Assembly (NCBI RefSeq): GCF_014712675.1
Contig: NZ_JACXSI010000070.1
Coordinates: forward strand, 1-64,000
Direction: 5' to 3'
Source of the DNA: Peribacillus faecalis
GTDB taxonomy: Bacteria; Bacillota; Bacilli; Bacillales; DSM-1321
DNA length: 64,000 nucleotides
The notes beneath the pieces were generated by a model. It did no database searches. It was not told the DNA's origin and saw only the letters and a list, made by a program, of their open reading frames with translations. This document shows, one piece after another, positions 53,625-63,209 of the stretch. The translations under genes were made by a program, and so were the position numbers. Each line of letters begins with the position of its first letter. Position 1 is the stretch's first letter.

Positions 53625-53903
53625 ATGCCTCTTTCACAACAACATCAAGTAACAATATTAAAAGATATTTTAACGAACCATCAAAGCGATTGCTGCGGCT
53701 CGGTGTCTGAATGCGAACAAGTTGAACGGCTTGTCAAATCCCTTTTGGCAAACGGACAAGTAAGTCAGCAGATCATTCCGATTTTGAATGAAATCTATAC
53801 TTACAGCCAAAGCGGAAAGACAAGCGACAATTTGGATAATCACATTACGACACACCAAAGTCAACTAACTAGCTGGGTTGACTCAATCGATCAATATACT
53901 TAA
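53625..53903 (+). CDS. ytzH: YtzH-like protein
   Basis: Uncharacterised 92-residue protein conserved between trmB and ytmP in Bacillales. It is soluble and mainly helical, with a cysteine pair in SDCCGSVSECEQVERLVKSLL and a TTHQSQLTSWVDSI C-terminus. An AAGGTTGATCATCA sequence precedes the ATG. Its stop overlaps the stop codon of the convergent ytmP by 3 bases. The name rests on position, length and general resemblance. Confidence 0.78.
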   Translation: MPLSQQHQVTILKDILTNHQSDCCGSVSECEQVERLVKSLLANGQVSQQIIPILNEIYTYSQSGKTSDNLDNHITTHQSQLTSWVDSIDQYT

Positions 53904-54688
53904 TCTTCCTCTAAAATAGTTTGCAATTGGCTCAGCCAATGGTTCATTTCTTGAAAACGACCTTTTGACTTATGCCACTGGACAGAAGAAATGATTTGGA
54001 ATATAACATACCATTTCATTCTTCTGTTTAACGAATCCGTTAATGGGACCCCATAATTTTCGAGCCATGTGTTCCATTCCTCATGAGGAATATAACAAAA
54101 AAGGAGCATGCCGAGGTCAATTGCCGGATCGGCAATCATGGCTCCATCCCAATCAATTAGAAATAACTGCTCATCTTCCTGAGATAGCAGCCAATTATTA
54201 TGATTAACGTCACAATGACAAACAACATATTCATCACATACGATATCTGGCAGCATATTGTCTAATATTTCAACAGCTTTTCTGATGTTTGATATTGAAG
54301 AGAGCTCATCATCAAGCGAAGTTTTCATATTATCTAAAAGCTGTTCTGGCTTTAACGGAACTTTACCCATTCTTAGAAGCATTGAACGCAGCGGTGCAGA
54401 TTGATGAATTTTCCTCAACAATCGAGCGACCATACTGTCCCTCATTTCTTCTTGGGCTAATTCCCGGCCATTAAGCCATCGTTGTGCAGTTATAACATCT
54501 CCGCTTTCGAGTCTCCTTGTCCATACTAGCTTCGGCACGATTCCTTCAGCTGACAAAACAGCTAAAAATGGTGATGAGTTTCGCTTTAAAAAAAGTTTGT
54601 TCTCCCCATTTATTGCTATAAAGGCTTCTCCTGTCGCTCCGCCAGCAGGAACAATTTCCCATTCTTGACCCAATATTTGATCCAACAT
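53900..54688 (-). CDS. ytmP: Aminoglycoside phosphotransferase/choline kinase-like protein YtmP
   Basis: Kinase-fold protein; the natural substrate is unknown to me. The 262-residue protein has a glycine-rich start (WEIVPAGGATGEAFIAI), a lysine in LFLKRNSSPF and the Brenner motif HCDVNHNNWLL with catalytic Asp. The DFG-like IDWDGAMIADPAIDLGMLL follows. The start is uncertain: MLDQILGQEW follows AAGGTGA at short spacing, and an ATG six codons upstream has no site. The full family length is present. In B. subtilis it is next to ytzH/trmB as here. Confidence 0.87.
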   Translation of the reverse strand: MLDQILGQEWEIVPAGGATGEAFIAINGENKLFLKRNSSPFLAVLSAEGIVPKLVWTRRLESGDVITAQRWLNGRELAQEEMRDSMVARLLRKIHQSAPLRSMLLRMGKVPLKPEQLLDNMKTSLDDELSSISNIRKAVEILDNMLPDIVCDEYVVCHCDVNHNNWLLSQEDEQLFLIDWDGAMIADPAIDLGMLLFCYIPHEEWNTWLENYGVPLTDSLNRRMKWYVIFQIISSVQWHKSKGRFQEMNHWLSQLQTILEED

Positions 54689-54912
54689 GGTCACCTTCAA
54701 TTTCATTCAGTAGCTTTTTTCATCTATAAAAATGAAAAACCAATCAGGTTCTTCAGAGTAGACAATATAGAATAATATCATATTTTACTAGATTTTAAAA
54801 CTAAAAGACAACTATCGCATTATATGCAATAGACACCTAATCTAGATTTTATGTAAAATGCCCTATTCCGTCAAGTAAGTATAAAAAGAAATACTTTACT
54901 GAATATACACAA

Positions 54913-55881
54913 TTACTTTGATATAACTTTCAATTTTTCCGGGACTACTTTTGCATCCACCTCGGAATATCCGACAATTTCCCCATCAGCCTGAATCGGC
55001 ACATCTTCCTCTGTCGCCATATGTATGCGGCTGCACATAAATTGTTCAACGTACTTTGACATTTTTAAGTGCCCGCCCCAAAAAACGGTCGCAAACATAA
55101 GCAAAAACAAGAATGAAGGTATGTTGCTGACAACGATAACATGAAGTTTCCCATCATGGACTGAAGCAGCGGGGGCAATCTTTAATCCACCTCCGAAATA
55201 TGGCTGATTAGCCACTACGATAAACCATACCTTATTGTAAGTCTTTTTCTTTCCATCAGCTTCAATCTGCAATGGAAATGGCCGAAATATAAATAATTGC
55301 CTGAATAAATAATATAAATATATAAACTTTCCAAGCTTCCATTTTTGAAAATGCTTTTTCCGCTTCGATCCATTGACAGCCTTGCATATGCTGGCGTCAA
55401 ACCCAAGTCCTAAGCTATTTACAAAAAACATTTTTTGATGTTTGTATTGCATTTCCCCTATATCGATGACATCCGTATGATGTTCAGACTCGTTTAAAAG
55501 ATGCGTAATTTCACTAACGTTACGAATCTTCTGTACACCCCTCGCGTAATCATTGCCGGAGCCGGCCGCAATGCAGGCAATGACAGCATGAGAATATGAT
55601 GCGGCACCATTAATTACTTCATGTATCATTCCATCGCCGCCAACAATGAGCAAAACGGTTCTTGTCCGGTACTTATTCAATATTTCTTTTGCAATCTCTT
55701 TAGCATGACCAGCGTATTCCGTACTATATACAGCATATTGAATTTCCTTCTCTTGCAATCGTTTCTCCGTTTCCTTCCAAATTTTCCGGCTGTTTACGGA
55801 GGCGGGATTGCCGTTTTTAATAATGTGCACAAATTGATGGTTAGCTTGATCACGATTCCGCATCACTGGATCCAACATCAT
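54913..55881 (-). CDS. ytlR: Diacylglycerol/lipid kinase-like protein (YtlR)
   Basis: Lipid kinase of the DAGK catalytic-domain family; the substrate is not determined. The 322-residue protein has VGGDGMIHEVINGA (nucleotide-binding GGDG), IAAGSGNDYARGV and NSLGLGFDASICKAV. YFGGGLKIAPAASVHDGKL and IQADGEI near the C-terminus complete the DagK/YegS-like layout. A hydrophobic patch (IPSFLFLLMFATVFW) may contact the membrane. Start ATG after GGAGTGATTAC; it overlaps the 3' end of ytlQ by 32 bases, so the two are translationally linked. Confidence 0.9.
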   Translation of the reverse strand: MMLDPVMRNRDQANHQFVHIIKNGNPASVNSRKIWKETEKRLQEKEIQYAVYSTEYAGHAKEIAKEILNKYRTRTVLLIVGGDGMIHEVINGAASYSHAVIACIAAGSGNDYARGVQKIRNVSEITHLLNESEHHTDVIDIGEMQYKHQKMFFVNSLGLGFDASICKAVNGSKRKKHFQKWKLGKFIYLYYLFRQLFIFRPFPLQIEADGKKKTYNKVWFIVVANQPYFGGGLKIAPAASVHDGKLHVIVVSNIPSFLFLLMFATVFWGGHLKMSKYVEQFMCSRIHMATEEDVPIQADGEIVGYSEVDAKVVPEKLKVISK

Positions 55882-56833
55882 CGTAATCACTCCATTCCAT
55901 TCGCATCATGGACGTTGTTTGGCTATAGTTTAGTAAAACCTCCGCACCCTTTATTTGCTGGCGCTTTATAGGAGAATTTGACTTTCTCATCATCTCGAAC
56001 CATTCTGGAAAGCGCTTTTTATCTAAAATGAATAAATCTTTCATGCCTAAAGTATATTCAATAAAACTATTCCTTGATATAACAGCTTTCTTAATCGGCA
56101 ATTCAACTTGATATAAGTTAAAAAGCTTATTGATTATTTTTTCTGAGCGCTGTAAAGAAATCAACGGATTCAGCACTCTTTGCTCCTTTTCCTCGTGATG
56201 CCTTCTCACCCAAAACTTATCATTGTTACCTTCATAAACAGATAAATCCATCTCTTCCAAAAACGTGATACACCAAGCGGCAGTAGGAGTTAATATGATG
56301 GTATCGATCTGAATCGGTGCTTTGTTAATACGAAGAACCGGTTCAAATAAGATAAGATATGTATCAGGAAAACGCTGCAAAAGAAGCTTTAATTTTTCAT
56401 CCCGATAATACGCTCGATCGACTAAGGATCGTTCACGTATAGTCGTTGTTGCCCACTTCATTTGAAAGTGAAACAACTGATCCAGAAAGGTCACTTTCAA
56501 ATCTTTCTCTGTTTCCGGCACAGTAATCATCGAAAAGAACATTTCTTCTTCCTGGCCTGCTTTCGCTTTCTTTTCAGCCTTGTCTTCCGCTTCTCCCCTT
56601 TTCTCCGTTCTTTTCACAACATTTTTCAGTTTATCCAATAAGCTCGGTTTTTCTTCAATCCATGGCTCTTCTTCAGTATCTGCCTGAATCATTTCTTGCA
56701 GTACCCCTGTTTGAAAAGCATGTTGCAGTTTGGACCATTGTTGCTTTTTCAATCTCACATATTGAGTCGGATACCGATAAATATCCTGCTCATAACGAGA
56801 AATATAATCTTGTAATTTGATGAGCTGTCCCAT
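55850..56833 (-). CDS. ytlQ: YtlQ, NERD-domain-like protein
   Basis: Uncharacterised 327-residue protein. A helical, basic N-terminus and a highly charged linker (KRTEKRGEAEDKAEKKAKAGQ, about 92-112) precede a domain around residues 170-290. That domain resembles NERD nuclease-related folds: IDTIILTPTAAWCITFLEEMDLSVYEG in place of the usual IDxVxxxxxGvxxIExK. RVLNPLISLQRSEKIINKLF follows. The expected catalytic lysine is not obvious, so nuclease activity is doubtful. It lies 20 bases downstream of ytlP and overlaps ytlR, one operon as in B. subtilis. Confidence 0.75.
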   Translation of the reverse strand: MGQLIKLQDYISRYEQDIYRYPTQYVRLKKQQWSKLQHAFQTGVLQEMIQADTEEEPWIEEKPSLLDKLKNVVKRTEKRGEAEDKAEKKAKAGQEEEMFFSMITVPETEKDLKVTFLDQLFHFQMKWATTTIRERSLVDRAYYRDEKLKLLLQRFPDTYLILFEPVLRINKAPIQIDTIILTPTAAWCITFLEEMDLSVYEGNNDKFWVRRHHEEKEQRVLNPLISLQRSEKIINKLFNLYQVELPIKKAVISRNSFIEYTLGMKDLFILDKKRFPEWFEMMRKSNSPIKRQQIKGAEVLLNYSQTTSMMRMEWSDYDDVGSSDAES

Positions 56834-56853
56834 TTTTCACACCAATCCCCTGT

Positions 56854-57414
56854 TTATCTTAAATACAATCTTTCTCTCTTTATATATTTCGGCTCTTGGT
56901 CCATCCTTGTTTCAAATAAAGTTACTTCTTCTACAAGGAATGGCGGACAATCTTTCAAGAGCTGTTGACACAATCGAAGGTCTCCTTCTGTAAAAAGGTC
57001 CTCTGAACGATATTTTCTTGCCAGTGTTATATGCGGCCGAAACGGTCGTTCTTCCAAAGCGAAATTATTTTTTTTGCAAGCATCAGCTACAGCCGACTGA
57101 ATCGATATCAGTTGGTCTTCTGAATGAGGTGCACACCAGAAAACTCGCGGTTGTTCCTTTTTGCCGAAAATACCGAAGTGATTTATGTGAAGGGTAAACG
57201 GATGTTCATTTTGAAGCGCCATTTCACAGTCTTTCCAGCATTCTAAAAGTTGGTTCGGTTCTGCATCGCCGAGAAATGCAAGTGTCAAATGTAAATCATC
57301 CCGGTGCACCCATCGTTGGAATGGCAGTTGTTTTTTCAATAATTCCACTTTTTCCTGCAAAAATTGCTTCACGTTCTCCGGAAGAGGTAGCGCAATAAAA
57401 TAGTGCTTTTTCAC
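56854..57414 (-). CDS. thpR: RNA 2',3'-cyclic phosphodiesterase ThpR (YtlP)
   Basis: Hydrolyses 2',3'-cyclic phosphates of RNA; 2H phosphoesterase superfamily. The two HxT motifs are present: HLTLAFLG (about residues 41-48) and HITLARKY (about 126-133). The 186-residue length and the N-terminal HYFIALPLPENVKQFL are typical. The start is a GTG 4-5 bases after TAGGAGGTGA; an upstream ATG lies ahead of that site and is not used. First gene of ytlPQR. Confidence 0.9.
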   Translation of the reverse strand: MKKHYFIALPLPENVKQFLQEKVELLKKQLPFQRWVHRDDLHLTLAFLGDAEPNQLLECWKDCEMALQNEHPFTLHINHFGIFGKKEQPRVFWCAPHSEDQLISIQSAVADACKKNNFALEERPFRPHITLARKYRSEDLFTEGDLRLCQQLLKDCPPFLVEEVTLFETRMDQEPKYIKRERLYLR

Positions 57415-57445
57415 ACAGTCACCTCCTATCATTTATTAAATAAAA

Positions 57446-57473
57446 GCCGGCACAAGAATCTTCTTGCACCGAC
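57446..57473 (-). terminator. Terminator of dat
   Basis: Minus-strand GTCGGTGCAAGAA/TTCTTGTGCCGGC followed by TTTTATTT, 16 bases past the dat stop. Its ends (GCCGGCAC, GCACCGAC) recall the R1 5' box. Confidence 0.85.
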
Positions 57474-57488
57474 CCTATAAAAGAATCA

Positions 57489-58340
57489 CTAAGCTTTGCA
57501 TTGCTCCTTAATTACTGATTCGAATGATTGCTGAAGCTTTAAGGTGGTTGGACCGACTAGCCCATTGCCGATCTTCTCCCCGTTCACTTCGACAATCGGA
57601 GTAATTTCCGATGTTGTGCTTGTCATAAATGCTTCATCAGCCTGTAAAAGCTCATTTTCGGTGAAAGGCGATTGTTCGACAGTAATATTCAGTTTCTCAC
57701 ATTGTTCCAGCATGACTATACGTGATATGCCGTTTAGGATGAGATGATTGGCAGGGTGTGTTTTCACTTTACCGTTTTTCACTATATGAATATTGGAAGA
57801 ACTGCCTTCGGTCACAAAACCATCGCGAACAAAAATCGCTTCATAGCAGCCTTCACTTGCTGCATCTTGTTTCGCTAAAATATTACCCAGTAAATTTAAG
57901 CTTTTAATATCGCATTTCAACCAGCGTATATCTTCCGCTGTCTTCGCTTTCACACCATTTTTCATCTGAGCATCAGGACGCTTTAACGCTTTTGTAAAGG
58001 CAAAAAAAGTGACCGGCACATCTTCACCCGGAAAGATATGCTGACGTACCGCCGCCCCTCTGCTTACCTGAATATAAACAATGCCGAGTTCTAAATCATT
58101 TTCTTTCACTAACTGCATCAAAATTGCTTTGATCTGCTCTGGCTCATACGGCATTCTCAAATAAATCTTTTCAGCGCTCCGCATTAATCGCTGCAAATGC
58201 TTTTCTAAAGTAAACAGCTTTCCGTCATAAACGCGGACAACTTCATATATGCCATCGCCGAATACATTGCCACGATCCTCTATGTCTATTTTGGCGTCTG
58301 TACGGTCAATGAATTGTCCATTAAGAAAAACCTTCCCCAT
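57489..58340 (-). CDS. dat: D-amino acid aminotransferase
   Basis: Interconverts D-alanine and D-glutamate with 2-oxo acids, supplying D-Glu for peptidoglycan. Fold type IV PLP enzyme of 283 residues: Lys146 in CDIKSLNLLGNILAK forms the Schiff base and Glu178 in FVTEGSSSN binds the pyridine nitrogen. IEDRGNVFGDGIYEVVRVYDG is the N-terminal signature, and SRGAAVRQHIF carries the carboxylate trap residues of D-AAT rather than BCAT. It lies 35 bases downstream of pepV; the pepV-dat pairing is conserved in Bacillaceae. Confidence 0.95.
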   Translation of the reverse strand: MGKVFLNGQFIDRTDAKIDIEDRGNVFGDGIYEVVRVYDGKLFTLEKHLQRLMRSAEKIYLRMPYEPEQIKAILMQLVKENDLELGIVYIQVSRGAAVRQHIFPGEDVPVTFFAFTKALKRPDAQMKNGVKAKTAEDIRWLKCDIKSLNLLGNILAKQDAASEGCYEAIFVRDGFVTEGSSSNIHIVKNGKVKTHPANHLILNGISRIVMLEQCEKLNITVEQSPFTENELLQADEAFMTSTTSEITPIVEVNGEKIGNGLVGPTTLKLQQSFESVIKEQCKA

Positions 58341-58375
58341 ACTTCATTCCCCCATCCCTTTTATCGTAAAAGCAA

Positions 58376-59788
58376 TTATTTCGCCAGTTCGTAAATTGCT
58401 TCTGCATATAGGGCAGTTGCCTTCAATAAATCCTCTATATACATATATTCATCTTTTTGATGCGCAATATCTTCTCGCCCAGGGAACAACGGTCCGAATG
58501 CGACACCCGCTTCTAAAGAACGGGCATATGTTCCGCCACCGATCGCAATCAATTCGGCTTTTTCGCCCGTTTGTCCTTCATACACCTTCGATAAAGTTTG
58601 CACCAGGAAACTGTCAGATTTCACATGATGCGGTTTTGAATGAGAAAGTGTACTTAAAGCAAAGTGATTTTCTTTTAAAACTTTCTGCAGTTTATCACTT
58701 GCTACTCCATGACCATAAGAAACCGGGTAGCGCAAGTTGATGCCGACTTGTCCGCCTTCTTCTTTGGAATAGCGCATCAGACCGACATTCAGCGTTACGT
58801 CTCCTGTTTCTTCATCGTTATAGGCAATACCGAAGCTTTTGCCTCTTGAATCGTTAAATAAATAATTCACAACAAAAGTGAAATAGTCATTTGCATGCTT
58901 AGATAATGGAAGTTCATTCAAGAATAGCGATAAATACAGACCGGCATTTACACCGTTTTTCGGCTCCATCCCATGAGCTGAAACCCCTTCAAGTTCAAGG
59001 ACAATCGTATTGCCTTCTTCTTTCGCTGCACCTTTCAATTCATTTTTAGCCAGAAATGCTTCGAATTCTGTTTTAATAGCTGCTGGCGCCTCTTTCACTT
59101 CAAGAACTGCTGTTGCATAATCAGGGACCATATTGAATCTTCTTCCCGATTCAAATTGCTTCACTGTTATATCTGCTGAACCGGCTTCCAAGTTCGGAGC
59201 TTGATTCATATAAAAATCCCAAATCCCTTTCTCAGCGAAAATAATCGGGAAATCAGCATCCGGTGCAAATCCTAATGTCGGCATTTCCTCATGCTTAAAG
59301 TATGTATCAACACATCTCCATTCTGACTCCTCATCCGTTCCTATAATCATGCGCACGCGTTTTGATAATGGAAGTCCCAATTCTTTCACGATGTTCATCG
59401 CATAATAAGCAGCCATTGTCGGGCCTTTATCATCAAGTACACCGCGGGCGAAAATCTTCCCGTCTCGAATTTCGGCGCCGTACGGATCACTGCTCCATCC
59501 GTCTCCTTCCGGAACAACATCAACATGACAAAGAATTCCGAGAATATCTTCACCTTTTCCCATTTCTATATGACCTGCCAGATGTTCAACATCCTTTACT
59601 GTGTAGCCGTCATTTTCGCCTTTTTTCAGCATATATTGCAGCGCTTCCTGAACGCCCTTGCCAAGAGGGGCTTCCGGTGTTGCGTTTTCTTCATCGAGCA
59701 CACTTTTAATACGCAAAAACTCCTGTGTATCTTTAATCAGTTGCTCTTTTCGTTTATTCACTTCTTCTGTCCAATTTATTTGGTTCAT
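58376..59788 (-). CDS. pepV: Dipeptidase PepV (M20 family)
   Basis: Zinc di- or aminopeptidase cutting dipeptides, often D-Ala- or beta-Ala-containing. The 470-residue protein has metal ligands in ILCHVDVVPEGDGW (His), RGVLDDKGPTMAAYYA (Asp), GTDEESEWRCVDTYF (Glu catalytic/ligand), FAPDADFP and a late His in REDIAHQKDEY. A lid domain (about 180-380) contains HGMEPKNGVNA. AAGGAGAGTTTACTG precedes the ATG. Upstream of dat, a pairing that fits turnover of peptidoglycan-derived peptides. Confidence 0.95.
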   Translation of the reverse strand: MNQINWTEEVNKRKEQLIKDTQEFLRIKSVLDEENATPEAPLGKGVQEALQYMLKKGENDGYTVKDVEHLAGHIEMGKGEDILGILCHVDVVPEGDGWSSDPYGAEIRDGKIFARGVLDDKGPTMAAYYAMNIVKELGLPLSKRVRMIIGTDEESEWRCVDTYFKHEEMPTLGFAPDADFPIIFAEKGIWDFYMNQAPNLEAGSADITVKQFESGRRFNMVPDYATAVLEVKEAPAAIKTEFEAFLAKNELKGAAKEEGNTIVLELEGVSAHGMEPKNGVNAGLYLSLFLNELPLSKHANDYFTFVVNYLFNDSRGKSFGIAYNDEETGDVTLNVGLMRYSKEEGGQVGINLRYPVSYGHGVASDKLQKVLKENHFALSTLSHSKPHHVKSDSFLVQTLSKVYEGQTGEKAELIAIGGGTYARSLEAGVAFGPLFPGREDIAHQKDEYMYIEDLLKATALYAEAIYELAK

Positions 59789-60313
59789 CAGTAAACTCTC
59801 CTTTTGATTGAAATCTCTATGCAGCCTCTAAATTCCGGCAAGAATTAAATTTCATTGACTCTTCTTACAATTATACTCCTTAACGGCTGATTCTTAATAC
59901 ATAATTGCCAAATAAAAGCCTGCTTCTGAAAGAATTACTTCTATATAATGAATTACTCTGCGTAAATTATGTAAATATTTCTCAAATAATGTATAACTTC
60001 CTCAAATTTCATCATATTATTACTGTAATAAAACTTTTTTTGAAAGTTTTCAGAAATTTGTTAGCTTTTTCAGCTAATAGCAGTTAAAATATAAGTGTAC
60101 ACGGGAGATTATCAAATGTATTTTTGATAGCCCTCTTTACGCTCTTCCATTGAGGAAAAGGAGATGTATGAATTTCAAAATCACAATGCTTTATTCTTAA
60201 CAGTTTGTAGTTGTTGTTAGCACTTGTTTTGGGAAGTAACGGGAATGTAACCGTAAGTACCAGTTAGGCGAAACTTCATTCCTGTAAGCTAATAAGAAGT
60301 AAGGAGTGGTATT
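59789..60313. other. Intergenic region between pepV and ytzE
   Basis: About 525 bases. It holds the pepV promoter side and the ytzE upstream leader. Near 60105-60175 is CCTCTTTACG..CCATTGAGGAAAAGGAGATG, faintly like the R1 second stem, followed by a 10-codon frame (MNFKITMLYS). No recognised riboswitch and no larger gene. Confidence 0.4.
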
Positions 60314-60535
60314 TTGAAACCTTCAACCAATAGGATGCTAACCCGTATCAAATCCGTTTACCTTTTCATTAGACAAAACGGTACTGTAACGACGCAAGAC
60401 ATTGTCGATGAATTTGGCATCACTCCTCGTACTATTCAACGTGATTTAAATGTGCTTGCTTATAATGACTTAGTTATAAGCCCGAGCCGCGGCCAGTGGA
60501 AGGCTACAAATAAAAAAATAAAACGAACCTCTTAA
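60314..60535 (+). CDS. ytzE: DeoR-type helix-turn-helix protein (YtzE)
   Basis: The 73-residue protein is almost only a winged helix-turn-helix: RIKSVYLFIRQNGTVTTQDIVDEFGITPRTIQRDL, the DeoR N-terminal pattern, then a short wing and basic tail (KATNKKIKRTS). No effector domain, so it may act as a stand-alone DNA binder. The start is a TTG 7 bases after AAGGAG. B. subtilis ytzE occupies the same place beside ytjP (pepV). Regulated target unknown. Confidence 0.85.
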   Translation: MKPSTNRMLTRIKSVYLFIRQNGTVTTQDIVDEFGITPRTIQRDLNVLAYNDLVISPSRGQWKATNKKIKRTS

Positions 60536-60556
60536 TATATATTTACCTCTTAATAA

Positions 60557-60588
60557 AAAACCGAGCCTCTCACAGCTCGGATTTTTTT
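60557..60588. terminator. Bidirectional terminator between ytzE and the pseudouridine synthase gene
   Basis: AAAACCGAGC/GCTCGGATTTT around CTCTCACA; the pseudouridine synthase stop codon lies inside. Confidence 0.9.
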
Positions 60589-61298
60589 TCGTATTGCATT
60601 AATGCTTCCAATTCTTCATCAGTCAGCTCGCGATATTCTCCCAATTCCAATGTTTCATCCAATACGAGATTAGCCATTGTCAGCCGTTTTAAATAAGTCA
60701 CTTTCTTGCCGACTGCTTCAAACATTCGTTTCACTTGATGAAACTTGCCTTCAGTTATCGTCAATTCTATCTCCGAGACCGGACCAGCTGATAAAATCTT
60801 CAATTGTCCTGGCTTTGTGTGGTAGCCATCTTCAAGCGTAACCCCTTTGCTGAATGCTTCAATATCCGCATCCGTCACTTCTCCGCTTATTCGCGCGTAA
60901 TACGTTTTCGGCACGTGTTTCTTCGGAGAAAGCAGTCTGTGCGCCAGCTGGCCGTCATTCGTCAACAGCAGCAGACCTTCTGTATCTTTATCTAATCTTC
61001 CTACCGGAAACGGATCAAAAATTTGATCCTCTTCTTCAAGAATATCGACAACGGTTTCTTGTCGGTCATCTTCTGTTGCCGATAAAATACCAGGCGGTTT
61101 ATTCATCATTAAGTAAATAAACTCACGATATTCCACTTCTTCACCGTAAACCGTCACGAGCTGTGTTTCCGGATCAACGTGCTGCTTTGCATCCTTTATA
61201 ACAGTGCCATCAATTTTGACTGCCCCTGCTTTCAATAGTTTTTTAACGTCCTTGCGGCTGCCGTAGCCGATATTCGCAAGCATTTTATCTATTCTCAT
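60570..61298 (-). CDS. rsuA: 16S rRNA pseudouridine synthase, RsuA family
   Basis: Isomerises a uridine in rRNA (U516 in E. coli for RsuA). Domains in order: an S4 RNA-binding domain (residues 1-60, MRIDKMLANIGYGSRKDVKKLL) and a catalytic domain with the aspartate in PVGRLDKDTEGLLLLTNDG (about 100-118). MNKPPGILSATED and GKFHQVKRMFEAVGKKV follow. Length 242. B. subtilis counterpart is YtzG by position. The site specificity cannot be proven from sequence; RluB-like action is the alternative. Confidence 0.92.
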   Translation of the reverse strand: MRIDKMLANIGYGSRKDVKKLLKAGAVKIDGTVIKDAKQHVDPETQLVTVYGEEVEYREFIYLMMNKPPGILSATEDDRQETVVDILEEEDQIFDPFPVGRLDKDTEGLLLLTNDGQLAHRLLSPKKHVPKTYYARISGEVTDADIEAFSKGVTLEDGYHTKPGQLKILSAGPVSEIELTITEGKFHQVKRMFEAVGKKVTYLKRLTMANLVLDETLELGEYRELTDEELEALMQYEKKSEL

Positions 61299-61328
61299 TT
61301 TGTAACCACTCCATCATTCATATTAGCA

Positions 61329-61358
61329 AAAGAAACCTCGCCATTAATAGCAAGGTCT
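61329..61358 (-). terminator. Terminator of murJ
   Basis: Minus-strand AGACCTTGC/GCGAGGTTTCTTTT around TATTAATG, about 25 bases past the murJ stop. Confidence 0.75.
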
Positions 61359-61380
61359 CTCTATTTCAGACTTTTTTCTT

Positions 61381-62985
61381 TTAGACACCTAATTTATTTT
61401 TCAAACGGTCGATTTTGCTGCCGAACAATCGCCGAGCCAGTGTGGACTTTAGCGCTAAAGCAAAGTAGAATATTGCCCCGATAGCTACACTCAGAACAAT
61501 TATAATGATCGCTTGCCACCTGTTAGTTGCATCCAAGAAGAAGGATAGGCCTGTCATTGTCAACCATACAGCTCCTGCCATGATGGCTGTGAAAATCGCC
61601 ATTAACAATGTTCTCTTTACAATCGTATTGTATTTAAAGCCAGTAAAATAATAAATGACATATAAATTAATGCATGTCGCCGCAAGATATCCTAACGTCG
61701 TTGCATATACAGAACCTTCTGTTTCAAACCAATGAATGAACGGAATGTTTAAAACAAGCTTGACCAAAATCCCAACCAGTAAGCTTAACACCGTGTACTT
61801 CTGTTGGTTAATTCCTTGCAGAATAGCAGCGGATACAGAGAAGCCTGCAAATAACACCGCTGTCGGTGCATATGTTTGCAGCACGCTAACACCCAATGCG
61901 TCATAGCCATAAAACAGCGTGTAAATCGGTTCAGCCAATAAAGACATGCCGAATACCGCCGGCAACGTCAAGAAAAGCAAAATTTGAAATGCCTGATTCA
62001 GTTGATTCGTGTACTCCGCTTTATTATTTTCAACAAAAGCCTTCGTAACAGACGGGACAATCGCCATTGAGAATCCGGTCGCAAGCGTCATCGGAATAAT
62101 GACGAGCTTTTGCGCCGAAACATTCAAAATTCCTAACGCTGTCTCAGAAGTGTGGCCAAGCCCGATATCTGCCATTGCCTTATTGAAGGTCAACTGGTCA
62201 ACAAGTTGGAAGAGTGACATCGCAATTCCGACAAATACAAACGGAATCGCATAAATAATAATCTCTTTGTACATTTGCCCGAGCGGAATGTGAACTTCAC
62301 CTTTGTCTTTCAGCAGCTGAGCATCCAGAGCAGGTTTGCTCTTTTTCCAATTCCACAGCAATACTGCCAAACTTCCTATTGCCCCAACAAATGCAGCGAA
62401 TGTCGCAACACTAATCGCTGCCACAATACTGCCGTTAAACAAATACACAACCACAAATGAGCCGCCAAGCAACACAACTACACGAATCAGTTGCTCCAAT
62501 ACCATCGAAACAGAGGTTGGCCCCATCGATTCATTTCCTTGAAAATATCCTCTGATCATACTCATCACAGGAATTAAAATTAAAGCAAAACTGACAGCCC
62601 TCATAACAGTAGTGATATCCTCAGCAGAGAAGCCCTGTGTGGATTTCATAGCTGCTGCTAAAGATGGAGCGGACAAATACATGGCAAGAAAAGCGATGAA
62701 TCCGGTAGCCATCATGATTTTCAAGCTTGATTTAAATAATCTTTGCCCAATCGCATACTCACCTAATGCATTATATTTAGCAACAAACTTGGATACAGCC
62801 AATGGCAATCCGCCTGTTGCGATACTTAAAAAGATTGTATAAGGTACATATGCATATTGATATAAGGATAGCCCCTCCGCTCCTACAATTGCATTGAACG
62901 GAATAACATATAATAAACCGAGCACTTTGGAAAGAACCATTCCCAGCGTCAATATAAAAGTACCTTTTAATAATTTAGATGACAT
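61381..62985 (-). CDS. murJ: Lipid II flippase MurJ (YtgP)
   Basis: Flips lipid-linked peptidoglycan precursors across the membrane; MOP superfamily. The 534-residue protein has about 14 hydrophobic segments, from KGTFILTLGMVLSKVLGLLYVIPF at the start to IIIIVLSVAIGAIFYFALAL. MSMIRGYFQGNESMGPTSVSMVLEQLIR is a family block. B. subtilis YtgP at this position complements loss of E. coli MurJ, hence the name. No operon partner; the divergent neighbour is ytfP. Confidence 0.92.
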   Translation of the reverse strand: MSSKLLKGTFILTLGMVLSKVLGLLYVIPFNAIVGAEGLSLYQYAYVPYTIFLSIATGGLPLAVSKFVAKYNALGEYAIGQRLFKSSLKIMMATGFIAFLAMYLSAPSLAAAMKSTQGFSAEDITTVMRAVSFALILIPVMSMIRGYFQGNESMGPTSVSMVLEQLIRVVVLLGGSFVVVYLFNGSIVAAISVATFAAFVGAIGSLAVLLWNWKKSKPALDAQLLKDKGEVHIPLGQMYKEIIIYAIPFVFVGIAMSLFQLVDQLTFNKAMADIGLGHTSETALGILNVSAQKLVIIPMTLATGFSMAIVPSVTKAFVENNKAEYTNQLNQAFQILLFLTLPAVFGMSLLAEPIYTLFYGYDALGVSVLQTYAPTAVLFAGFSVSAAILQGINQQKYTVLSLLVGILVKLVLNIPFIHWFETEGSVYATTLGYLAATCINLYVIYYFTGFKYNTIVKRTLLMAIFTAIMAGAVWLTMTGLSFFLDATNRWQAIIIIVLSVAIGAIFYFALALKSTLARRLFGSKIDRLKNKLGV

Positions 62986-63209
62986 ATAATCCCTCTCTAT
63001 TGTAGATCCTTATGTAACTCGCCCTTAATCTTACCACACAACCTGTCTGTATCTGAAATGGTTTTATTAGGCATTACATAGAAATAGCATTCTGTATCTG
63101 ACTATTGTGACTTTTTCACCAGAATACATTCTATTCTACCAACTATTTTTATATAAGAGCAACTTCGATTATAATAATAGTCATGAAATATGAATTAGTT
63201 GGTGAAAAC

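Noticed and set aside
60154-60190. 10-codon frame MNFKITMLYS upstream of ytzE
   Set aside because: A GGAG precedes it, but the frame is too short to support as a gene, with no conservation evidence.
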